25,754 bases of DNA, taken from assembly GCF_001039355.2 (NCBI RefSeq), contig NW_019773600.1:39056-64809 (forward strand), read 5' to 3'. Position 1 is the first letter of the stretch, and each line of letters begins with the position of its first letter. This DNA is from Lingula anatina. Lineage: Eukaryota > Brachiopoda > Lingulata > Lingulida > Lingulidae. Under the pieces are notes generated by a model. It was not told the origin of the DNA, did not search any database, and saw only the letters and a list, made by a program, of their open reading frames with translations. Of this stretch, positions 10,196-19,000 are shown piece by piece. The translations under genes were made by a program, and so were the position numbers.

Positions 10196-11663
10196 CTGAA
10201 AGAAGATGGAGTAGGTATTTACAGCAATGGTGCACTGTTAATGGAAGTTGTTGGGTTGATTTGTTCAGGAAATATGTTTTCTGAATTGCAGTCGTATATT
10301 GTTTTGCAGCAGTTTTATTCTGTTCTTGTTTGTAATGTTTTTAATTTGAAGTAGGGCAAAAGGAAGAGATGTGGAAGACTAAAAACCAAGTGCATCTATT
10401 TAATTTCCTTTACATTAATTCAACATGTGGAACTTTTCTCTTTTATAAGAAGGCTTGAAGCATTGGTATAGCCAAAATCTTATTTATTAAAAAGTAAAAA
10501 AAACAAGCAAAATTGTATTACCAGCAAATGCAGGCTGTTGCACAGCATACACAGCAGACACCAGTCTTGCTGTGAGTTGACCACATGGTTTGGAGAAGTT
10601 CCTGTTGAGGAAGTGCTCAAGACATTCAACACACTGTTGCTCCTCACTGTCTGGATGCTGAGATGCTATGGTTGTTATTTCATCCTCATCCAGTCCCAGT
10701 TCAACTGCCAGCTCCCTCCACATGAAAGACATTCGGGTTGATATGGTATGGAATATTGTATCGGCAATGGTACGCTAGAAGGCAAACATAAAAAATATTA
10801 ATTCGAATGATATTAAGGTGCATTAATAATTATATATATGTTTTTAATGATTAACCTCTTATAACAAAATAATGTAAATCATCTTAAAAAATGTGCCTAG
10901 GAAGAATCTTGTACACTTTAAATGAATTTTGAAAAATAATTACTTACTAAGAAAATGTATCCTTTAATGACTCTAATCATCTTTTAAAAATGATTTTAAA
11001 ATTTAAATATTTAAAGAATATTTTGGTTTCTTGGTAGCTTTTAGTTTAACATTTTATACTTGTTTATAATGTATATCTGTGGTCTTAGTTCTTAAATACA
11101 TATGTAAACAGAGATAGGTGAGATAGGTGGAGGAGTGTGATTTTAAGAAATCTGTTAGTCATTATTGTTAAAATTATAACATGATTGCAGTTCAAAAAAG
11201 AGAAGAGACTGAATTGAAAATTGTTTTAATCAGATGAATGTGTGCATTAAATCATTTTTCAATGTTTTGTAGATATTTTCATGAATATCAATAAAACAAA
11301 ATTCATTTGAGATATTTCTAGCAAACAAATTTTCAAGATTTAATTTTTTTTTTTTTTTTTTTTTGTATAAGTGGGGTTTTATGTTCACCTCAACAGGACA
11401 ATTTTCTGTTCCCTTATTCTCCAAAGGTTCTTCCTCCATCTCAGATGGATCTTCACACACCATCATTTCTATCTTGGATCTTCTTTCTTCTATTAATGGT
11501 TCAGATTTGGGTGCAGTGCCTGATGTTGAGGATTCTGGTTCTGTTTTCAGATGGATGCCGTGATTTATGTTGCTCCAACTTGTTCTTTCTTGCTTTATTC
11601 CATCTTCTGACTTGTTTTCAACACATCTCTGGGTCCAAGGGGTGGATTGGTCTTCTGGTTCTC
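5796..11663 (-). CDS. Death-domain protein with a long 78-residue helical repeat array (5' end missing)
   Basis: Three exons (11663-11389, 10774-10522, 10195-5796) join in continuous frame and give 1641 residues. All junctions have AG acceptors and GT donors, and the phases match (0 between the first two, 1 between the second and third). In order there is an acidic linker (about 1-91), a Death-domain-like bundle (about 95-170), an acidic segment rich in D and E, a helical leader, one divergent repeat, then 13 full repeats from about residue 583 and a truncated fourteenth. There is no signal peptide or membrane segment in the visible part, so an intracellular protein is likely. Death domains mediate homotypic signalling assembly; the array looks like an alpha-solenoid that could bind a ligand or scaffold partners. 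The function is inferred only. The initiating exon was not found between 11664 and 12723. Confidence 0.85.
6603..7787 (-). repeat. Higher-order block B (units 6-10)
   Basis: Unit 6 repeats the long linker (SRARNAKILLQHFF), unit 8 repeats MLSYHAGQHE and CFTAIKEN, and unit 9 repeats KEAEDTLCMEILAKVKYTSI and LSHYVLRHGGC. This points to one duplication of a multi-unit block of about 1.2 kb. Unit 10 is aberrant: it carries a 12-A homopolymer (6655-6666 on plus, poly-T in the coding strand) reading as consecutive phenylalanines. Confidence 0.75.
7788..8975 (-). repeat. Higher-order block A (units 1-5)
   Basis: This 1188-bp block pairs with block B. Unit 1 has the long linker ending QARNAEMLLQHFF, unit 3 carries ILSYHAEEHE and CFTAIKEN, and unit 4 carries KEAEDTLCMEILAKVKYTSI and LSHFVVRHGGC. 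The same peculiarities recur in the same order five units later. Confidence 0.75.
10522..10774 (-). CDS. Death-domain exon
   Basis: A pyrimidine-rich acceptor (GTTTGCCTTCTAG) opens an exon of 84 codons plus one base, with donor GCTG|GTAATAC. The segment MWRELAVELGLDEDEITTI, followed by CVECLEHFLNR, has the Death-domain pattern: tryptophan, LA..LGL, D/E-rich turn, I..I, then a later helix with spaced leucines. The C-terminal part (LTARLVSAVYAVQQPAFA) could form the last helix, completed by the next exon. An in-frame ATG at 10732 is probably internal, since the frame is open upstream to the acceptor and the linker exon fits it in phase. Confidence 0.8.
11389..11663 (-). CDS. Linker exon of the Death-domain/repeat gene
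   Basis: The frame is open for 91 codons between the acceptor CATCACAG and the donor GAG|GTGAAC. It enters in phase 1 and leaves in phase 0, which fits the next exon. The product is hydrophilic and probably disordered, rich in E, K, S, T and P. It contains IKQE and LKTE, which fit the sumoylation consensus (hydrophobic-K-x-E), and the acidic run SEMEEEPLENK near the end. I recognise no domain. The phase-1 acceptor means at least one more coding exon lies upstream. A 21-T run (11344-11364) sits just inside the following intron. Confidence 0.7.
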
Positions 11664-12258
11664 CTGTGATGAGATGGAGTACAAATCACAATTATAATTA
11701 TTGTACATATCTGATTTATAAACAAATATTTGGTATACAGTGAGCAAATTGACAGGGTCTACTAGAAATCGGTGCCTGTAAGTATGTCACTTCATCTTTT
11801 AGTAGAAACCTCTCTTCAGTTTATATTAACATCCTAGGTCATTTTCGGCAACTCGTAATTAGTATGCAACTGTGAGCATTGCTTCATACATATATATGAT
11901 ATGGTTTATTTGGGTTTAAAGCTGAGGGACTGTGGAAGTATTCTATTCGCACATACTTGAATGAAGTCAAAAGTTGAAGATGTGCTGGCATGCATTAGGT
12001 GTGTGTGAAAGTTATCTTCCAGAGTTTCTCAGTGAAAAGTAAATATAGATAAACATGAAAACAATGTTATTTTGACTAGTAATCGGTAATAAAAATCTAA
12101 GGAAATTCAATAAAGCAACTATTCTGATTTTGGAACTGAACGGCATTTCTGTTGTCTCTTCGCCCGCTGATAAATTGGTGGAGGACCTAAATAAAGATCC
12201 CTGTGAGAAGGAAGAAATTTATACAAGACAAGACAAGAAGCAGTACAGCTGCAAATAG
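11664..12258. other. Intergenic region expected to hold the 5' end of the Death-domain gene
   Basis: The missing first coding exon should lie here, because the receptor gene on the same strand ends at 12724. I found no ATG-bearing stretch with a phase-1 donor. A GTATGT donor-like site near 11955 follows short open frames (for example ATGCATGCC...), but only in phases 0 and 2. A plus-strand open stretch at 12076-12258 is listed separately. Confidence 0.5.
12076..12258 (+). other. Unrecognised open stretch without ATG
   Basis: The frame is open for 60 codons between an upstream TGA and a terminal TAG. It includes LILELNGISVVSSPADKL, VEDLNKDPCEKEEIY and RQDKKQYSC. The composition looks protein-like but there is no start codon and I recognise no family. 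It directly adjoins the dispersed repeat at 12259, so it may be a transposon fragment. Its CTTCGCCCGCTGATAAAT and TGGTGGAGGACC words could alternatively belong to a retroelement terminus; this is speculative. Confidence 0.2.
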
Positions 12259-12700
12259 AACAAGGCAGCAAAGCTGTCAAATGTACAGACAAAAAACAGG
12301 AAACAAGACAGCACTGTTCTGAAATGGGTTTATTTCCATTTTTAACACTTTTTTAACATAAAACAAAATAAACATTTTACTGCCATTTTTATATGACCAA
12401 CTAAGAAAATTGATGAGATGGGAAAAGTATCAATAGAACAGTGTTAAATGTCCAATTTCCTCCATTCTGAGATTCTGAACATAGTGGATGATTGAATCCG
12501 ACAAACTGCAATGATATGAGTTTATTTCCATTTTTGACACTTATTACACAATACATGATAACAAGTTTACCATGTTTTTTACATAATCAACTAACAATGT
12601 TGTAAAGATGCAGGAAATATCAAACAAACACTTTTAGGCATCTTATTAGTTAAATAATGAGACTGTTAACATGCCTAATAATTGAACCTGAGGAAATGNA
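12259..12700. repeat. Dispersed repeat head plus two diverged 192-bp tandem units
   Basis: The first 41 bp (12259-12299) are identical to 14708-14748, the left part of the pearl-like element in the receptor intron. They are followed by two diverged units starting GTTTATTTCCATTTTT at 12328 and 12520, a period of 192 bp. Corresponding words inside both units include ACCAACTAA/ATCAACTAA and ATTGAA. This is plausibly a related element with a different tandem core, sitting in the 3' flank of the receptor gene. One base (12699) is undetermined. Confidence 0.55.
12521..12526 (-). terminator. Candidate polyadenylation signal of the receptor gene
   Basis: AATAAA on the minus strand lies about 200 nt past the receptor stop codon. 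The same hexamer sits at 12329-12334 in the other tandem unit, so the repeat supplies two possible signals. No transcript evidence is available. Confidence 0.35.
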
Positions 12701-12723
12701 AAACAATATGTTTTAAATCATCC

Positions 12724-13086
12724 TCAACACCTCTTGGTTCCTGGTTTGAATGTTACAGTGGGACCAGGAGAAGATTCCTTTTGAAGACATTGTGCTTGGT
12801 GAGACGTGGATTGTGCTTCGTCGTGTTCACCGTTTGTGGTGTCTTCGACTATAATCGTGATTCCTTCGGCACTGTTCGTAGATTCTTCCGGTGTCCTTGA
12901 CATTTCATACTCGTGCTCGTGATCACGATGTCGAGAATGTTTGTGATGGTGTGCGAAAGGTTGCAAAGAAAAACGTCTATGAGTCGGCTTTCTTCCGCCT
13001 CTGCGCTTCGATATATGAGGATTGTCTTTTCGCATAGATTTTGTTTTAAAGATTTGCAGCTGGGTGTAAAGTCTCTTTAATTCTCC
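12724..13086 (-). CDS. Receptor terminal exon: cytoplasmic tail
   Basis: The acceptor ATTTTCAGG-type site (CAG at 13087) is followed by 120 codons and TGA. The exon opens with GELKRLYTQLQIFKTKSMRK, like the amphipathic cytoplasmic helix of GPR158-type receptors. A basic, histidine-rich stretch (FAHHHKHSRHRDHEHEYEM) and a serine/threonine/glutamate-rich end follow. The tail lacks the long repeated extensions known in vertebrate relatives. Confidence 0.9.
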   Translation of the reverse strand, partial: GELKRLYTQLQIFKTKSMRKDNPHISKRRGGRKPTHRRFSLQPFAHHHKHSRHRDHEHEYEMSRTPEESTNSAEGITIIVEDTTNGEHDEAQSTSHQAQCLQKESSPGPTVTFKPGTKRC

Positions 13087-16000
13087 CTGAAAATAACACG
13101 TAATATAGCAAAGATACAAAAGAACACAAGAACACAAAAGAACAGACATTGATTCATTTAAATTAGTCTATTGACCCAATTAGGATAAGTGGGCCTCAAC
13201 TGACGTGAATTTTAAATAAAAGAACAATGCGCTGTTGGCTGACTATTAGCCTAAGAACCTATCGTCGAAACTTTTGTCAGATCAAAAAGAAAAACATATT
13301 GGATATTGGGAATTTTCAGATAAATCAGCAACCACTTCACTAGTACCTTTATCTCTTCTGGATCCATCTCTGCAATGTTCATGTCCGTCACCTCTCCGTT
13401 AAGAGTCAGACCCATTCGGAGCTTGGTGATTTCATCGACGTCTGAGAACGCCCTGCCCCTGAAGTCCGTCTTAGGTGGTCGATGAGTGTACCAAAGCTAC
13501 AGCAAAGAAGAGGAATAACATCCTTATTACACACAGCTGCTCTCCGTGGCAATTATCAGTAAATAATACTTTTGTAACCCAAGTAAAAACCAATGACTAA
13601 TTAGATCAATCTGTCAGTGATGTCATTTAGACGAGTTTTAAACCGATTTTCTGATATATTGCAAAGAATTATATTAATGGTTGGAAATAATTCTGTTTTC
13701 TTTGTTTCAAATGTGCAAGGAAAACCACAATGTCTATCAATCCAAAATAATAGTTTGAAAAGGAAAACGCGTTCCAAGAATGACAGATACCTTTGGCCCG
13801 AAGACCAGCACCAGAGTCACGGACACCGTTAGATGGCAGCGGAGGAAGTACATGAGGAACATATAGTCAGGATGCAGGATCGTTAACAAAAAGTGTCTGC
13901 AAAGGAGAAACATCGGTCTGTTTCAAAGTCAGGAAATTTAGCAGTACAAGACGATTTTACTTGCAATTATTTTACAAGAATTATCAGAAAACGATATATA
14001 TAAATACACAATCATTGATTTTGCCCAAAACCATTTGCTCAAAACCATTGGCCAAATTTCTGTTTTTAAAGGTTATCAAGAATTACAGTACACCAGAGAT
14101 TTATGTTGGCTTGTATTTTTTTGTTACAAACACTTCTTTCAAATCGGTGTAGCGATAAGAAACTGGCATTGATAGCCGTTAATTGCGTTACCTGGCTACA
14201 TGTAGTATGGCTGAGATGACGGTTTCGTTATAAATGGCCCAGGAGATGTATCTGGTCTCTGCAAACAGTGATGGTGCACTACGTATACAGTAGCAGAGGT
14301 AGATTCCACAACATAGGAATAGAAACTCCGCTGGAACAGAATTATATTCATATGTATCATGTATTAAGATACAAGCTCTTAAGCAAAAGATCTATTTCAT
14401 ACACACTGTGCAAATGAATTACATATTTTCTGAGAAGTACGATGTTTGATACGGTAGTGTAGAATGATTTTTTTCTGTACTAAGTCATTCATTTGACGGT
14501 AAATTTTTAAGTATAAGTATAAGTATAAGTATAAATGGTCCTTTGTTACAAGACATGTCTTACAAGACATCTGATAATTTGATGAAAATGTAGATATGTC
14601 GTTATTAAGAGGGAAGCACCAATCGTGACTTTACTGTGAAAACCTCCAACGTCAGTGGCTATGAACAAAACACCCTATGATATGGCACCCCCTTAAAAGT
14701 AATCCTAAACAAGGCAGCAAAGCTGTCAAATGTACAGACAAAAAACAGAAAATAAAGATGCAAACAAGCCAATATGTAAAATGGTTTTCCATTTATGGTG
14801 TTATCGGTGCTGTATATATGCTGAAAAAAGAGAAAAAATAGCCTAAATTCACTAAAAATGACACAATCACGCTGATTTTCGAACTTGACCTGAGTATTAT
14901 AAATATTCATCAGTTCTGTAAATTTCAAGCCAAAAGGTAAAACGGTTTTCCACTTATCGTGTTATCGGTGCTGCATATATGCTGAAAAAAGTGAAAAAAC
15001 AGCATAAATTCCCTATAAGTGACCCGATCATGCTGATTTTCGAACTTGACCTGCATATTATAAATATTCATCAGTTCTGTAAGTTTTAAGCCAAAAGAAA
15101 AAACAGTTTTCCACTTATGGTGTTATCAGTAAAAGTGCACGGCGACGACGGCGACGGCGACGACAGACGCAGATGACGGCTATATGTACAGACACATCTG
15201 TGTCTGTACATAAAAACATAATTAGAACCCAGCCCCTTATATAATAATCCCAAAACCGATCCCTGTCTATTTCCACTGAGATAATATAAATAACAAGAAC
15301 ATTCCTTTAATCTGTTTAATGCCATATTCGTGTTCCAACATCATTAATCTTCCCGGGAAACATGTCATTGGCTTGTCATATACTTTTTATATGGAAAACG
15401 CAGACTCTTTATTGCAGTGTTGTCTTAATTAACGTGCAAAGTTGCTGTAAATTTCATAAATCGATAACACTGAGTGGATAGCTCTATTAGATATATTTCG
15501 TAACCGAATTTTTCACAAAGTACGGGACATACTGATTGCATTTCTGTCTTAAATTGCTCTGTAAGTGTCTCTTGACCTGGCACACAGGCGATATTTCTTT
15601 ATGAAATAAAGGTTCAATCAGGACTAGGAATAAATGGCAATTTATAGGTTTGTTAGAGTAGGATGTGACAATATTAGAACAGCTGAGCAATGCTTGCGAT
15701 TACATATTTATGACATAAGCAGAGCGATAACATTCTGATCATTTGCCCATGATTGGCAGAATTATACATGTATGTTATATTGCGGGTATTGAATTTTCCA
15801 TATTGCTGCATATTGTGACTTATATTGTTTTAATGCGACACAGCAACTTTTCAGCGCTCCGTCCATACAGACGTCAATAATTATTCGACTGCAAGTGACT
15901 TAACAATTTAATGTAACCCATCCCAATAGGAACTCACCGACTTCAATAATATAATCCCACCAATGCGATTTGCAGACGACGAACTGTGTTCCTTCAGCAA

Positions 16001-19000
16001 TCATCCCCATTTCCGTCAGAGAGCTGCCGTCGTGCTCATGCTGGAAATTAGCCGCAGTCCACGCGCACATATACCCTAATACAATTATCACCAGCCCTAA
16101 AAGGTACTTAAGTAAGTCTTTGTCTCGTATATGGACTCGTCTGGCCCTCCGCGTCTGAAACTCTGCAAGAAACCTAAAAATACAAAGCGATAATAGAAAT
16201 TAGTCGGATGTTATCTTGAAAAGAAAGAAATCAACCACTAGTCACAATCACATTTGACAGTATCGAGAACATCTTTTTTAAATCAATGTCAGTCAAATGA
16301 GAATACACAGTAATAGCTGATCAATACGGAACAAAACACATGTTAATAACTTTAACTTTTTATTCTCGTAAATATTTTTCTATCGATATTCTGCCCCTTT
16401 AGGACATCTAGATCTATACATGTAGCAGGTCAATGTTCTGTACCTGTAAATTTTCAAAATAAGTGCCCCAAATACTATAGCAAATCCTACTTCTCTAAAC
16501 CACGGGACCAATATACAGGTCAGAGTCGTAGGCTCAAAGTATTGAACAACCACCTGGAAATATAGTATATGATGTCATCCGCACATGAAAATGACGTAAG
16601 CAATCAATCATAAATCACGCAATTTGTATTTTACAGTCGGACTGCATAAGTACTATACTGAATTTAATATACTTATATGTATGAGAATGCTTTTCTCAAT
16701 AAAAGAAGGACTGTCAATATATGCAAGAAACTGCTACATGTACCTTTAGAAGGTACAGTATGTGGTTTTAAATTAAAACCATCCTTGGTAGCCGTATAGC
16801 AGGGATACCTTAATTATAATATGGCTGGCTCTTGAAACAATAATTCCCGAATTTTCAGAAGAGGAACGGGGGAATATTGTATAGAATAATGTCCATCTTT
16901 ATTTTAAGATCCTCGGTCTGTCGTCCATATAAAAGAGGAAGGCAATGAACAGTGACCTTTGTAATGATTCAAGAGGGGTGCACTTACCGAAGTGTACATA
17001 AGTAGGGCTCCAAACAAGATGATTTCCAACATGATCCACATGCTTACTTTAATGGCCTGGAAACAATACAGACGGTTAGTCTGTGCGAATTCAAGAATAA
17101 ACAAATAAATGAAATAATGAACAAATAAGTTAGCAACAAATGAGTAAATAAGAAAATTCATTTCAGTTATGAAATAAAGATACGAAATGAAATACAACTA
17201 ATTACATTCAGTCGGAAACAAGCGGATTTGCGAATACCCTGGCACCAACTGGCATCGATTGAACATATTCCATATACCAAAATATAATACACTTGAGTTT
17301 CCTCAATATTCTCACCTTCTTCTTTCGTATGCGAATAATAACAATGCCAATTATAAGAACAATCGTCATACAGAAGCTCTGTATTCCCAGCGGAATGCCT
17401 CTCATCAACCGGAAGTCATATTCTACAAGACAGGGACTGTCGTCAACGCATTGGTCACAACCTCTCTTGCATGGAAGACACTGGAACTCCTCACTAAAGC
17501 TGGAGTTCTTGTTTTTTTGAAGGTCACTGAAGTAAACTCTCTCCATTTCCAGCCCGTCAAAATAGGAGACGTTGGCAGTAATGTTGGGGAAGTAGTATCC
17601 CTTCTTACATTGGCACTTGTACGCTCCCACACTAAACCCCCGCCCGGGGATAGGAATGCACTGGAAATGAAACAGTGTGGCCAATGAGGAACCGCCATTA
17701 TATACCCGACATACTGCAAGACAAAACTGTCCAGCATTTTCATCCAAAAACTTACTATGAAAGTACTAGATATTAGGTGAAAGACAAAAAAATTAACTCC
17801 ATTTTGACCCGGGATACATCAACAATATTTCACAAATACATAGCAAACTGTCCAAAGCAATAGCCATTTCTTATCTTTGGTAAAACAGACCAAATACTTT
17901 TCTTGTAACCTCACCCAATGAATGCAAGAGCTAAGGTAAAAAGGTGAGTGAGATGCCAAGCAAGAGTGCACCTATAAAGCGTATAAATACAGTGTAAAAT
18001 TGTCCTTATATATATTAAAGTACACTAGAACGGGCCCCTAGTACATCGGATGTGGCAATTGAAATATCATGGTCCTTGTACGGGGCCCTTAGCACTGGGC
18101 ATGTGGCATGTGAAATATCATGATCATGGAACTGGGCCAAAGTGCTAGGCACGTGGAATTTCATGGTCCGGGTGTGGGGCCAGAGTACTTGGAAATGTCA
18201 TGTGAAACACCGCGGTTCTTGTTGCTCTTACGGGGCCTTGGTGCTAGGCATGTGGCATGTGAAATATCACAGTCCCGACACGGGGACTTGAAGCTGGGCA
18301 TGTGTCATATGTTCGGCAGGACCCAGTGACGTTTATTAATATTACATTATGTTACTAAATTGATACAGCTAGTCCAGCTGCAAACGCTATCGGTATTGTA
18401 GTGATTCTCTGAGAATTGATGATTGAATGATATCTATATACGCCTTATATTCATTAATTTACTTAAAAGAAACAGGCATAATATGGGGTAAGGTATACTT
18501 TTTTTATTAGTTAAATTCACGTTTGATATAGAAGTTAATCGCACTGGGTTCACTACAGGAAAAGCAAATTTAGAAAAATGACAACTGCTCTACAGTATGA
18601 CGGGTTAGTTTTATTGCTTTCCATTTGCAGCATATTAAATGGGTATCGGCGCGTTAGACCCAATGTTCTCAACCCCGTATATCATGTGTAAGACACAACA
18701 TATTAAAGTCACTGTCACTATTTAGAAAACTCAATACCAGCTGCGCACTGAACTAAACTGTTACAAAATTACACAACACACAAGAGAGTTGCAAGATGGA
18801 TGGAAGCCGAATTCCTTACAAACTCCTTTTTGTCCGATTTCTCTGGTGACCTTTAATTAAAAGTATGAACTGGTTCATCCATCACCACTCTGACACGTTC
18901 GACTGGATGATCATTCTTGAAAAACGTGTAAAACACTGCACCTTCATCGATATCAAAGCCCGATGAGAGGAAGCAGTGAATGTGATAGGTGTGGGACGCG

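Larger units (their letters stand above)
14708..15225. mobile_element. Pearl/Helentron-like non-autonomous element
   Basis: The order of parts fits bivalve 'pearl' elements, now viewed as non-autonomous Helentrons: a left segment with TGTACAGACA (14731-14740), a tandem core of 161-bp units (14769-15129), a CGACGG-type microsatellite (15138-15180), then a hairpin whose arms contain the same TGTACAGACA word (15183-15212). It lies in the receptor intron between the TM4 and TM5 exons. Ends are approximate because such elements leave little or no target duplication. The left 41 bp recur identically at 12259-12299. Confidence 0.65.

Noticed and set aside
10196-10235. Upstream extension of the large repeat exon, starting at GTG 10235
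   Set aside because: There is no ATG, and the acceptor CATCTTCTTTCAG at 10196 joins the Death-domain exon in perfect phase, so this stretch is intron.
17259-17687. A 142-codon plus-strand frame opposite the receptor exon
   Set aside because: The opposite strand carries clear receptor motifs with matching splice sites; the plus frame is an antisense by-product.
17661-17747. ATG-started N-terminal extension of the TM1 exon
   Set aside because: The acceptor CATTTCCAG at 17661 joins the previous exon into the family motif CQPETTKCIPIPGRGF, so the ATG at 17747 is intronic.
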